DNA from: Nageia nagi
Lineage: Eukaryota > Pinophyta
Length of the DNA stretch: 64,000 bases
NCBI GenBank assembly: GCA_050084985.1
Contig: JBITNC010000001.1
Location: 74,400,001-74,464,000 of the forward strand
Direction of reading: 5' to 3'
Below the pieces are notes generated by a model. That model saw only the letters and a list, made by a program, of their open reading frames with translations. It did not search any database and had not been told where the DNA came from. A program made the position numbers and the translations under genes. Below are positions 34,561-45,737 of this stretch, piece by piece (the stretch's first letter is position 1; each line of letters starts with the position of its first letter).

Positions 34561-34899
34561 TATACCTTGGAAGTATATCCTCATAAATTTTGGGTGTTTA
34601 TAGACATGTGGTGAGTGGGTGGCAGATTGTATGGTGGGTGATGGTAGGGTTGTGCAAGTACTATGGGCATATATAAGTGAATTTGGCCAAAGGATAGGCT
34701 CTTCAATTAAAAACTCCTCTCATAAAGATTATGTTGTATGATCTCATCTTTACAATTAAGACACATAAGGAGATATTATATGCTTTATTCAAAAAAGAAA
34801 TCATCCCTACCAATATGTCTTCTACCATGTTTTTTAAAAAAATTAGATCTATTAAGGAATGTGATGCAATCTCATTTTATAGATCTAAAAAAGCTTAAT

Positions 34900-35400
34900 A
34901 AATAACTCCTTTTTTAATGCTTAACTTTATATATCACACCTATGATAGATATATGTGAGATAAAAAAAAAAACATTTATAGATAATGGATCAACTATTAA
35001 TGCATGTTCTCATAAAGTTTTGATACAACTTTAAGAAAAAGATGTAGATATACCTCCCTTAGAAGAAGTTATTTTCAAAATTATGGTATATGATTGTTAA
35101 TCCAAAAAGCTAGTTGGGATAGCCACAATTTTGGTTACAATAGGAGTTAGAATAGTTGAAACTCAATTTTAGATTTTGGATTCAAAATTATCATATAGCC
35201 TATTGTTAGGAAGACTATGGTTTCATGATATGGATGTAGACCATATATAGTGCATGGTATATTGAAATTTGAATATTAGGGTGAGGTACATATGGTAATT
35301 AGTGATCTAGAATCACATGCCTTATGTAATGTAGTATACTTAGAAGAATTCATAATGAATTATCCTACATATGATAATGTACCTTTGGAAATAGATGCAT
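34900..35400 (+). pseudogene. Aspartic protease relic of element D
   Basis: Blocks near 34975-35250 in mixed frames include an I-D-N-G-S-T-I-N-like active site (from ATAGATAATGGATCAACTAT), a Q-I-L-D-S-K-L-S-Y-S-L-L-L-G-R-L-W-F-H-D-M-like end, and a HMVISDLESHALCNVV tail. The L-L-G-R-x-W-x-H-D-M box is the one shared with elements A and B. Stops and indels prevent a continuous frame. Confidence 0.65.
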
Positions 35401-36339
35401 TAGTGATAAAAGTAAAAAAATAAGCTCAGATTGCAAAAATAGGTATGGAAATGTACATAATTGAAACTCTTGACCTATTCATGTCCATTAAAGATTTGGT
35501 ATGACTAAAAGTTCTTAGTGTTCAAGGCTATCAATGGCATACTATACTACTTGAAGGCCACCAAGGGTACAAAAATAATGGAGATAATGGGGTATCTTGC
35601 TCTGTAGCAATAGTGTCACCCAGTATAGAGAATCAATGAATGATCATATGATAGATGTAATGGGTAAAACCTTTCCATCTCCTTTTATTCACAAGTACAT
35701 GAAGAAATATTATAAATGTAAAGGAGGGGGTTTTAGTAAATTAGAATATGGTATGTCTTATTTTTCCACTGATTTAGGAGCTCAAAAAACTAAGAATAGA
35801 TTGGGTAGTGCTCAACATATAAAATAAATAATGGTACTTATCAAATTTATAAATGAATGTAATTTGATTGAATTTTATGATGATATTAATCAAAATTTAT
35901 AGCTTGATGATACTATACCACTTGGGTTTGATTGGTTCAATAATGATGATGATATTTTATAATAATTGGGGGCACATTTAGAATTGCTTAAATCTAATGA
36001 AAAATGGAAAGTAAGTTACATTCTTAATAAATATACATATTTTGGATAATAAGTGTATTTTAATAAAGCATTTTAGGTTGAGAAAGGAGACAATAATACA
36101 AGTGATATTCAAGGATTAGAAGAGTTGACTTCATTATTTTAGAAAAAGAATGGATTAACATTCTTAACTGAAGAACTAGTAGATGTCAATATTAGGACAA
36201 GTGATAAGAAAAGGTTTATCAAAGTTGGAGAAGCCCTTCCAAAACCTCAACAAAAATGGTACAACAATAAAATTATTAAAAATCAAAAGAATTTTTCTTG
36301 ATCTTATGCTGATATGCATAGTTTAGAACCCTCTTTTAT

Positions 36340-37080
36340 TGTGCAAAATCTACCATAAAATAGAACTAAGATAATTAAACAAAAACTAATAAAGATGCAT
36401 TTTTCTAAGGTATCGTTAGTCAAGAGAAATAGGAAAATATTTGAATTTTAGGTTTATTGAATCAATTGATTATTCAGAATGGATGGATAACATTATTCCT
36501 ATTACAAAACCTATTATAGAGATAAGGGTTTGTACTGATTTTTATGATATTAATAATACTTATCTAAAAGATGATTTTCTATTTCTTAATATTGATATGA
36601 TTGTAAATAATATTGCTAATCAAAATAATTTATCTTTTATGGATGGATTTTTTGGATATAATCAAATTCTAATTAATATGGATGACCAACACAAGACTAC
36701 TTTTACTGCACCATGGGGAAATTTTGTTGGAAGGTTATACCTTTTGGGTTGAAAAATGTAGGTGATACTTACTAAAGAGCTATAGTGTCCATGTTCCATG
36801 AACATATTCTTAAATCAATGGAGGTATATGTTGATAATATCTTGGTAAAATCAAAGCAATGTCAAGACCATTTGGAGCTCCTTAAAAAGGTATTTCAAAT
36901 TCTAAAAAAGTACAAGCTTAGACTAAAACCTCAAAAGTGTATTTTTATTATTATTTTAGAAAAATTGCTTGGATTCATGGTCTCAAAAAGGGGTATTGAG
37001 GTGAATCCTAAGAAGATAAAAATCATTGTAAGTATGCCAACTCAAAATAACCTCAAGAAACTATGGAGTATTAAAAAAAA
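36340..37080 (+). pseudogene. Reverse transcriptase relic of element D
   Basis: 36441-36752 carries IEIRVCTDFYDINNTYLKDD, FLNIDMIVNNIANQN, LSFMDGFFGYNQILINMDDQ and KTTFTAPWGN. 36785-37123 carries MFHEHILKSMEVYVDNILVK and LLGFMVSKRGIEVNPKKIK. The catalytic Y-V-D-D is Y-V-D-N. A stop and frame change separate the two halves near 36752. Block order and wording match the Tat lineage. Confidence 0.9.
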
Positions 37081-37089
37081 AGATAAATT

Positions 37090-37611
37090 TGGTAAGAAGA
37101 TTCATTTCCAAACTTGGAGATAAATGTAGGCAATTTACTCATTTATTGAAAAAGGATGCCAAGTTTGTATGAGATAAAAAATATCAACAAGCATTTGAGT
37201 ATATAAAACAATACTTGTTAAATCCTCCTATCTTAGTGCCTATGGATTTCAAAAAGCTAGCATATATTTATATATTAACCACTTTGTATACCTTGGGGGG
37301 AATATTGTGTTAGAAATATGATGAGAATAAAGAAAGAGAAATATACTATCTTAGCAAAACTTGTATTGATTATGAAAAAAGATACACCTATGGAAAAGCT
37401 TTGCTTTTGTATTATTTTTACTAAAAAAATTATACATTATCTTTTATATTGCTTTACATATGTTGTTAGCTTGGTTAACTCATTGAAATATATTATAGCA
37501 AAATAGCATTTTTAGGAAGGGTAGCTAAGTGGTTGATGTTACTACAAGAATTTGATATCAAAGTAGTGAAGAAAAAATATATGAAAGGATAGAAAATTAT
37601 ATAGTTGATAA
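37090..37611 (+). pseudogene. First RNase H of element D, interrupted by E
   Basis: After the RT connection the translation reads KYQQAFEYIKQYLLNPPILV, a Y-I-L-T-T-L-Y-T-L-G-G-N-I-V-L block and, near 37510-37580, a G-R-V-A-K-W-L-M-L-L-Q-E-F-D-I block followed by VVKKKYMKG. This is the C-terminal helix and tail of a Gypsy RNase H. At 37612 the LTR of E begins; the same frame resumes at 49116 with TKFPHNNGIVVHNEFLDEH. Confidence 0.8.
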
Positions 37612-39001
37612 TGATGAGGCGTCAATTCATCATTTAATTTTGTCAATCCTGAGTTGGTGTACAAGGCTATATGCAGTTGAGGACTCTATTTTATCCCTTG
37701 TTCTACTTGGAAAATTCAAATTTCAATCATACAATAATGCTAAATTCTTGTAGCAAGACTTAAACTGGAAAGATAAAGTTGCAGTAAACTGAAGGAAATG
37801 GAGAAAAAACCACAACTAAGCTGCTATCAAATACTTTGTAGAAAACTGAAATTGACATGAAACAAATAAGAGACCTCTACCAGTAGGAGTGGGCCCCCTC
37901 TTCCCAGTAGAGACTCACAAAAACACAGTGTTAAAGAATTGTCACACCTTTTTATTACTTTTCCAAATGAACTGGTATAATTTGATTACAAAAGCTCTCC
38001 TCCCCTTTCTTCCTGTCACTAATTCTCTATTTATTCTAATAGGCTCATTAATGTTTTTTTTTAACTAATCATTCTAAATATATACTACTTGACCTATTTA
38101 TTTGGGTCATACAATCCTTCTTATCCTATGCTGTCTACTGATATTCTGGAGATAATTCTATAAAGATCAAGTCTAAAATAGAATTAGTTACTTTGTCCTT
38201 AAGACTAGTTCCTAATTAGAATAAGTCTACTTGACTTCTTCTCTAGCTCCTCTAGTTTCTCTAACTGATCCACATTCTTCTCTGTCTTCAATGTAGTTGT
38301 CATCTTAGCTTTGTGCGTCTGATTCTTCTATATTTTTGGAGCTATAATTTAGGAGCCTTTCTAGCGCCATATTTTAGGAACCTTTCTAGAGCTATATTTT
38401 AGGAGCCTTTAAATAGTTTCTGGAGCCAAACTTAAGTTGCTTTCTGGAGCTAAAATGAAGTCACTTTCTGGTGCTAGTCTCAAGTTGCTTTCTGGTGCTA
38501 GTCTCAAGTCCCTTTCTGGTGCTGGACTGAAGTCACTTTCTGGTGCTAAACTTAAGTTGATTTTTGGAGCCAGACTTGAGTCACTTTTTGGTGCTAAACT
38601 TAAGTTGATTTCTGGAGCCAGACTTGAGTCACTTTCTGGTGCTAAACTTAAGTTGATTTCTAGAGCCAGACTTGAGTCGCTTTCTAGTGCTAGACTGAAG
38701 TCGCTTTCTGGAGCTTTCAATTAGATTACTTCAGATCTAGAAACTTGATACTTGAAGCCATCATTCTTATGAGAAGTTAGAATACATGCTCAACAAACAT
38801 TATTCAAACATAAATAGTATTTTTTTATGCATCAAAATTACAAATAACTTTAATAAATGAAAGATCAAACAACTATGCATTCAACATTAAATTAGATAGT
38901 TTATAACAATTGGTAATATCATTCAAGTCATATTAGTGTTCCAAATGTCCTTAACACATCAAATAAATGCATCAAAAATGAGACCACTTTGAGTCTCATC
39001 A
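37612..39001 (-). repeat. 3' LTR of element E
   Basis: 1390 bases, pair of 47720-49110. It contains a 24-bp tandem array (about 38325-38724). On the element strand TATATATTT at 38084-38076 and AATAAATAG near 38040-38032 are candidate TATA boxes. PPT-like GCTGGGGAGAA abuts its 39001 end. Confidence 0.95.
38325..38724 (-). repeat. 24-bp tandem array in the 3' LTR of element E
   Basis: Units of the type CTTTCTGGTGCTAAACTTAAGT and TTTCTGGAGCCAGACTTGAGT at 24-base spacing across 38440-38724, with looser copies (TCTAGAGCTATATTTTAGGAG) from 38325. On the element strand an open frame reads SLAPESDSSLAPEINL repeats. The copy in the 5' LTR is at about 48435-48833. Confidence 0.92.
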
Positions 39002-39066
39002 TTCTCCCCAGCAAAAAATGTTGCTACTCCTGTAGCAATCAAAATTGAGCCCCCTCAATTACTTAA

Positions 39067-40878
39067 TTACCTTTCTGAATCATTACTTTCAGAGTCACTG
39101 GACTGTGGATCAGAATTATAGTGGGGAGAATTTAAATCTTTCATCATCAAGCTCAGGTCATACGGATATAAGCATTCAAAAATCTTTTCTTTATCTTCTC
39201 TTGATAGAAGATTTATCTTTGTTGGGCCTATACTATCCAACTTTGGCCTTTCAACATAATTTCCCAAGCCTTTACTCATCCTCATTTCTATTTCCCAAAT
39301 CTGAAATAACTGCTGATTTTGGGGACTCTCATCTTACCAAAAAGAAGCTGGTTCCAAAACTAATAATGGTCTAAACTATTGTCCAATCCATTGATAGGGT
39401 GCTTTTCTTATTATTGCACATAGTGATTCAACTCTTCTTTTGCTCCATCTCAGATTATTTGGAGAAATAATTTCCCTTTGGTTATGCTGATCTGGCTGCA
39501 AATCCCATCTTCTTTGACAACTAGCTAAAGCCTGATTAAATATAGCCTGTGTTGTGCTTAGGCATCTGGTCAAGCACTCATTTAACATTCCTTGGTATCT
39601 ATTTAAATCTCTATTTATTTCTACCATGAAAAGTGATCTTGCCTCATCAACATATACTGGTTGTTGTCTAACCCAGAAATTATCACTCAAATCTTTGTGT
39701 GGGATCTGTTCCATTTCATCTCCCCATTGAATCTGATTATACAAAATAGATACAAAAGCTTGTATTTGGATTTCCCCTACAAATACTGCTAGAAAGAATC
39801 TTGTGTTACCCCTAAGAATGAAATCATGTACATATAACTCACACAGGAGGTATCTTTCTTATTTTGCTGCTTCAAAATATGCTCTGATAAAGTCTGCTCC
39901 TGTGTCTAAGTTATATGGCAATCCTTCCTTAATTCTTTTTACTTGCTATTTCAAAAATTGCTCTTTAAGGTACCTGCTGTACATAATTGAGGGTTGCTTC
40001 AGCTGAACAAGCTCATCACATATTCTACATAAATCTATGACTGCTTGCTTGATGAGAGGAATTTCTTTGTTCTGCTTTTTTAAAGTTCTAATCTCTTGAG
40101 AGGTTTTGAAGTTTGAATCTTCCATTTTTTCAATAACTTCTTTTATTTGTTGAACAGTATTTTTTAGCTATTTTATTTCTTCACTCTATTTTGCAATTAA
40201 ATTGGCTATCTGCTACCCTACTTGTTCAACATTTTAACATTTATCCAAAGAAATTCCCTTTTTGTCTAATTCAATTGTTAATTGTTGAAGCATATTAGGC
40301 AATTCCCTTTCCTTAGCTAACATTGTTTCTAAGCTAGCACAATCTCGAAGTAATCGTAAATTCTGTTCCTCTAACTTTGTACTCTTGCTAATAAGAATAG
40401 AATTTTCACTCACCAGTTATGCATTTGCTTATTCCATGGCCCAGAGCTGCTTCTGTAATTTTTGGAGTTCTGATTCTGGAGTTGATTCTGGAATTGACTC
40501 TGGAGCTGATTCTGGAACTAACTCTGGAGCTGATTCTGGAACTAACTCTGGAGCTGATTTTGGAACTGACTCTGGAATTAACTCTGGAGCTAATTCTAGA
40601 ACTGACTCTGGAGTTGATTCTAGAACTGACTCTGGAGCTAGTTCTAAGGGTTGAATTCCTTCTGCTATTAGATCCCATTCCTCAATAGTAATTGGATGGC
40701 TACTATCATTTATTTCTGGAGTCTTTTCCACTTGATGTCTTTTCTATGGGGATGACTCTTTTTCTTGAGATTGCTTCTTCCTTAACCTTTTTGATCTCCT
40801 TTTAGATACAAGTTGTAATTCTGCTTCTTTCCTCAATTCCTCTGTATTCTCTGGTTCTTTCTTGCATTTCATCCCCAT
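39067..40878 (-). pseudogene. ORF3 of element E: 603-codon extra reading frame after pol, unknown function
   Basis: A single phase runs from an ATG at 40878 to TAA at 39067 with no frameshift but several in-frame stops (for example 40746, 40431 and 40419). The N-terminus is strongly basic with a nuclear-localisation-like tract VSKRRSKRLRKKQ. Then comes an acidic octad segment (VPESAPELVPESAPEL type, 40650-40450), coiled-coil-like stretches (KLEEQNLRLLRDCASLETML; TVQQIKEVIEKMEDSNF), a FFLAVFVGEIQIQAF segment, an Arg/Gln-rich domain (YVDEARSLFMVEINRDLNRY; QALASCQRRWDLQPDQH) and an acidic Ser/Asp-rich end. It sits where Athila elements may carry an env-like ORF. I see no signal peptide or clear membrane anchor, so I do not call it envelope. 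Confidence 0.6.
40455..40650 (-). repeat. 24-bp (2 x 12) tandem array inside ORF3 of element E
   Basis: Plus-strand unit CTGGAGCTGATTCTGGAACTAA-like, about eight copies with a strong 12-base half-period. It is in frame with ORF3 and encodes alternating APES/VPES/ELAP tetrads. Confidence 0.9.
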
Positions 40879-41309
40879 TTTGATTTTGAATGCTTTCTAG
40901 ATCTGGGTTCTGGCAAACTGGCTTCTAGAGCTTACTATGAGAAATTCCTTTCTGGTGCATGCATGTAAAAATGATGTCTGCTAGTTTCAACTTACTTGTG
41001 CATGTCACCTCAAATTGTTCCCATTAATATTAATGATATGTATCATTAACTTCTCACGTGTTTGATGCGCCAAAATGTACAAGTGGTGTCTTTTGCATTT
41101 ATTTCGTTTGATCAACATTTACTTCTTGGAACACTTATCACGACTTAAATGATCTTACAATTTATTAACTATCAATTTAATTATTAAATGCATACCTGTC
41201 AAGCCACCTCTTCAGATGCCAACTAGACTCCAGATCATAATGACCATGTGAGAGAAAAGTTTTTAGAGTTGACGGCAATTCCAAGGATGACATATCGTGC
41301 TTTTTGGAG

Positions 41310-41590
41310 TTGGAGTTAAATGCTTTCTAGAGCTATGCTTAACGACTTCTGGAGCTGGTTACAAAATAGTTTCTAGAGCTAGTCGTAAAACAGTTTCTGG
41401 AGCTAGTCATAAAATAGTTTCTGGAGCTAGTCGTAAAATAGTTTTTGGAGCTAGTCAGGAAACAGTTTCTGGAGCTAGTCCTAAAATAGTTTCTGGAGCT
41501 AGTCATAAAACAGTTTCTGGAGCTAGTCAGGAAATAGTTTCTGGAGCTAGTCCTAAAATAGTTTCTAGAGCCAGTCTAAAAGAGAGAGTT
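41310..41590 (-). repeat. 24-bp tandem array in the pol-ORF3 spacer of element E
   Basis: Plus-strand unit TTTCTGGAGCTAGTC(A/G)TAAAATAG-like, about eleven to twelve copies at an exact 24-base period with substitutions. In one element-strand frame it reads the octad LAPET(I/V)(L/S)x, echoing the LAPES octad of ORF3 and of the LTR arrays, but with stops. Confidence 0.9.
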
Positions 41591-41619
41591 TAAACTGTCC
41601 ATTTCCATAGATACACTGT

Positions 41620-41622
<3 letters not shown>

Positions 41623-41691
<69 letters not shown>
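41623..41691 (-). repeat. (TA)n microsatellite of about 68 bases in element E
   Basis: Nearly pure TA dinucleotides with one AA phase break at about 41650. It lies just after the end of pol on the element strand. Confidence 0.95.
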
Positions 41692-41693
<2 letters not shown>

Positions 41694-41699
41694 ACAAAA

Positions 41700-42960
41700 G
41701 ATAGGACCATTACTGGTCTTGACTGACTCTGATGATTCAGATTCAGTCTTTATTCTTGCTTCTTTGTAAGCTGATCAATTTGATTTGTATGAGGAAGAAT
41801 ATCCTTCCTCAATTAAATCCAAATCTGCTATCCTTAACTGCTGAATGAACTGTTCTTTATTCTTTGGCAGAATGTAAGGTCAAAGTCGATGCCCATTGAC
41901 CAACATGGCTCTTTTAGACCCATCAATTGGCTGAAGTTGAACAGTTCCATTATTGAAGACCTACAAGATGTTGTAAGGTCCAAGCCACCTTGTCTGCAAT
42001 TTTTCCATGAAATTTTGGTATTTGGAATCAAACAAGAGAACCCAATTCCCTGGATTGAACTGTTTATTCCTCAAATTCTTATCATGCCATATCTTTCTTT
42101 GTTGCTGAATGATTTCAGTTTGATGTAAAGCCTCCCTCCTCTGCTCATCTAATGCACTCAATTGGATCAATCTATCTCTATGGGCCTTATTCAGATCAAT
42201 CTCCATTTCTAAGGCTGTTCTAAGAGTTTGAATTTCAAACTCTATTGGTAAGAGTGGTTTCTTTCCATATACTAATTCATAAGGTGAAAGTCTTGTTGTG
42301 GACTTCCATGTTATATTATAAGCCCATACAGCTTCAGAGAGTCTATTTGCCCAATCCTTCCTATGTGAAGCAACAGTTTTGGTTAAGATCCTTTCTAATT
42401 CTCTATTAGTAACCTCTACTTGACCACTGGTTTGTGGGTGATATGGGGAAGCTTTCTTATGGGTAATCTGATAGTGATCAACAAAATGCTTTATCATGTG
42501 AGACATAAACTGAGGTCCTTGATCTGAAACTAAAAATTTTGGAGTTCCAAACCTCTGCATAATGTTTGTATACAGAAAATCTGCTACTTTATCTTCCCTT
42601 GCTTGCACAAGTGCACATACTTCTACCCATTTAGTAGTGTAATCTGTACAAACCAAAATATGCTTCTTACCTTGTGAGGGTGGACTAATTGGTCCCACAA
42701 AGTCTATTCCCCATTGTTCGAATGGTTCAATTACAACTTGGGGATGAAGTGGCATTTGAGTTATCATAGTAGGCCTGCCCATTCTTTGACATTGATCACA
42801 TTGATCCACATATTTCTTCACATCTTTATGCATAGATAACCAATAGTATCCAGCATCTAATACCTTTTGAATTGTCCTCTTGGTAGAATAATGTCCTCCT
42901 GTGACAATATAATTTGCTATATCTACAAACCAAGGAGATTGTACTGAGATAGCAAAAAGT
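41700..42960 (-). pseudogene. Integrase of element E
   Basis: Residues about 325-640 of the frame ending at 41961 give the zinc domain (GGHYSTKRTIQ, DAGYYWLSMHKDVKKY, CDQCQRMGR), the DDE core (WGIDFVGPISPP; FLVSDQGPQFMSHM; HPQTSGQVEVTNRE, with D, D and E present) and VWAYNITWKSTTRLSPYELV, YGKKPLLPIEFE. The C-terminal domain begins at RWLGPYNIL, where a TAG stop at 41961-41959 interrupts it. Beyond the stop it continues VFNNGTVQLQPIDGSKRAML and a V-N-G-H-R-L-stop-P-Y end near 41875. No chromodomain follows, as expected for Athila. Confidence 0.92.
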
Positions 42961-43480
42961 TGTTCATCTGTAAAAGAATCCTCCACAAGGTCATCAATTC
43001 TATCCATATTCAATCTAGATAAGAAATATGCCACCACATTAGCTTTACCAGGTTTATCAATAATTGTAACATTGAATTCTTGCAAAAGTAATAACCATCT
43101 GATTATTCTTCCACTTACTACTGGTTTGTTCATCAAATATTTAATTGCAGCATGGTCAGTGTGTACAAACACTTGATATCCAGTAATATAATGTCTGAAC
43201 TTGTTTATGGCATATACTACTACCAAAAATTCTTTTTCTATGGTAGTGTAATTTCTTTCAGCTCCTACCAAATTCTTGCTAATATAGTAAATGGCATAAT
43301 GAGACTTATCTTGTTCCTCTTGTCCCAAAACTGCTCTAATAGCATAATTGGAGGCATCAGTATGGATGTGGAAAGGAAGGCTCCAATTTGGTCCTTGCAA
43401 AACTGGAGTTGTCATTAATTTATCTTTGATAGATTCAAAAGCTACTTCACAATCAGCTGTCCATTCAAAATCTATGTCCT
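42960..43480 (-). pseudogene. RNase H of element E
   Basis: Within the 640-codon frame 43883-41961, residues about 140-300 read FEWTADCEVAFESIKDKLMT, LPFHIHTDASNYAIRAVLGQ, IYYISKNLVGAERNYTTIEK, AINKFRHYITGYQVFVHTDH and IRWLLLLQEFNVTIIDKPGK. The T-D-A-S, E-K-E and T-D-H acidic positions of the RNase H active site are all kept. This domain is uninterrupted and would remove template RNA during reverse transcription. Confidence 0.93.
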
Positions 43481-44900
43481 TATGTAATAATGCAAAGAGA
43501 GGAGCTACAATCTTACTGAAATTCTGGATAAATCTTCTGTAATACCAAGCATGTCCTAAAAAGCTTCTAACATCTATCTGAGTTTCTGGAACTGGAAGTT
43601 GTTTAATGATCTCCACTTTCTTTGGATCCACTTGAATTCCTTGAGCTAATATATGGTGTCCCAGTACAATTCCCTCTTGTACCATCATAAAACATTTCTC
43701 AAAACTGAGGGATAAATTATGTTCTTCACATCTTACCAACACTTTTTCTAGATTTTTCAATGCTTCTTTAAATGTGTTGCCATAGACTATGAAGTCATCC
43801 ATATAAACTTCCACACACTCATTAGTTAAATCTGCAAATATGGCAAGAATAGCTCTTTGAAAAGTTGCAGGTGCATTACACAAGCCAAAAGGTAGGACTT
43901 TATAGGCAAACGTTCCCCATGGACAAGTGAAAGTGGTTTTCTCCTAGTCTTCTATTGCAATCTTTATCTGATTATAACCACTAAACCCATCTAGAAATGA
44001 AAAGTACTTCTTCCCAGCCAAATTATCCAATACCTGATCTATAAATGGTAAGGGAAATGATCCCTGTGAGTGGCTTTGTTCAAAGTTCTATAGTCTACAT
44101 AGACTCTCCACTTTCCATTTTTCTTTGGTACCAACACTAAAGGTGAAACCCATCTACTATCAGAAATAAGATAGATAAAATCTACTTCCAACAACTTTTC
44201 TATTTCTATTTTCATAATATATTTAAGAGTTGGGTTTATTCTCCTAGGAGGTTGGTTTACAGGCTTTGAATTATCTGTATAAATATGATGAGTACAAATG
44301 TCAGGATGAATACCTTTCATGTCTGAGTAGTCCCAAGCAAATGCTCTTGTGTGAGCTCTCAACATTTCGACTATGTCTTCTTCTTCTTGAAAAGTTAACC
44401 AGTTACTAATGTTGAGTGTCTTTCCAGGTAAGATTTGAACTGATTTCATTCCTGGTGCAATTAAACTGCTTTGATCTGGAAGTTGAGCTAGTGAATTCAA
44501 CGAACAATGATGTGGGAATAATGAATGAAATATTTTTGTCCTTTCTCTAAAAGCTTCACCTTTTGGTATAACATGGGTAAGTGGACATCTGAATATTGAC
44601 AAAAAGTGAGTCTGATCATTATTTGGTATGTTAAAGACATCTTGAACACTTACCAATGATGAAGTTTGGTCCTCTTCTTTTAGCTCTCCTATTTGTTGTT
44701 CACAACTTATTTCCTTCGGAATTTCTTCCAGTTCTTCCATATGTTCTTGAATTGCAATTATGGCCAAGGCTGCAAATGTTTTAGCTCCATCAGGTTCAGG
44801 TTCATCAATCCACAATTGTCCTTGATACTTAAGAGCAGGTTGAGCAGGAGGGTACAAAGAGATAGTTTTCATATGACATCCATCAGAAATTGTCATATCT
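43480..44900 (-). pseudogene. Reverse transcriptase of element E
   Basis: Blocks in order: QPPRRINPTLKYIMKIEIEK, LISDSRWVSPLVLVPKKNGK, WRVYVDYRTLNKATHRDHFP; a one-phase shift near 44050; then FIDQVLDNLAGKKYFSFLDG, FSGYNQIKIAIED, a TAG stop at 43946-43944 where relatives have Gln, EKTTFTCPWGTFAYKVLPFG. From 43883 the long frame starts with CNAPATFQRAILAIFADL and contains the intact catalytic VYMDDFIVYG at residues 26-35. It is followed by QEGIVLGHHI and RSFLGHAWYYRRFIQNFSKI. Of the Gypsy RTs here only this one keeps both Asp residues. Confidence 0.93.
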
Positions 44901-45737
44901 CCAGATCTGTAATTGATAAATGCTGCTGCAGTTGCTAACCATGGTCTGCCTAAGACTATAGGATATCTATTATTTCCTTTTGTCTTTAATACCAAAAAAT
45001 CTACTGGATATTCCCATGAATCAAATAGTGATTTGCACATCATTAATTATTCCTTCTGGTGTAGCTGTAGACTGATCTGCCAATTGTAGAATTGTTGTTG
45101 TTGGTCTGACCTCTGATAATGACAATTCCTCTATCAAGTCTGTAGTTATAACATTAATTACTACTCCCAAGTCAATCAATACATTTGAAATTTTGGTTCC
45201 TTTAATATATACTATGATAATTGGAGTACCAGGATCTCCATACTTGGGATTGATTATTTTACCAGATAGTAGTTCAGCTACCTTACCATCTACTTGAATG
45301 GTTTTTGGATAAGTTTTCTTCTTTCTCCCTCCTTTTCTAATGCATAACTCTTTCACAAGTTTATTTAATTTTGGAACTTCTTGAATTACTTGTAACACTG
45401 GAATAGATATATTGAGCTTTTTTAATTCTCTAAGTTATTCAGACTCTTTTTCAATTGGTTTGATTACTAACCTTTCAGGATATGGAATCTGTTCTTCCTT
45501 TTTCTTTTGGACCTCTTTTTGGGCTGGACTTTCAATAGTGTGATTAGATTCTTCATTATTTATCTCTGTGACTACTGGTGGATTCAAATCTATTGTTTTT
45601 ACTGGTTCTGTTATCTTCCTCCTAGATCTTAATTGGATCTCGTCACATTGTATAGCATTAATTGAGGCAGTATCATTCTGATCAATTTGATAGGTGACTT
45701 GCCTATTGTTGGGATTTGGAACAGGTTGAGCTGGCAA
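44900..45737 (-). pseudogene. Protease region of element E
   Basis: 45737-45435 is a Lys/Glu-rich linker (VQKKKEEQIPYPERLVIKPI). 45398-45021 contains NVLIDLGVVINVITTDLIEE, the Athila-type L-x-D-x-G-A-x-x-N active site with Ala replaced by Val, and TTTILQLADQSTATPEGIIN. After a frame change near 45030 the next frame reads SWEYPVDFLVLKTKG and YPIVLGRPWLATAAAFINY, the L-G-R-P-W-L flap-end box. One stop (45435) and one frameshift disrupt it. Confidence 0.85.

Noticed and set aside
40385-40688. Two plus-strand open frames reading SGADSGTNSG- and LELTLELI-type repeats
   Set aside because: They are antisense readings of the 24-bp array inside ORF3 of element E. Because 24 is a multiple of 3, all frames without a stop in one unit stay open, so the frames are a by-product of the repeat.
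39067-40878. Considered calling ORF3 an envelope protein
   Set aside because: No signal peptide and no convincing membrane anchor are visible, and the N-terminus is basic and NLS-like. Position alone is not enough.
41297-41593. Plus-strand 98-codon open frame of SGASRKIV repeats
   Set aside because: Same reason: a 24-bp tandem array opens a frame on the strand opposite to the element. No start context or family match.
41961-43542. Plus-strand frames opposite the pol of element E (for example 43152-43418)
   Set aside because: Shadows of the long minus-strand RT-RNase H-integrase frame.
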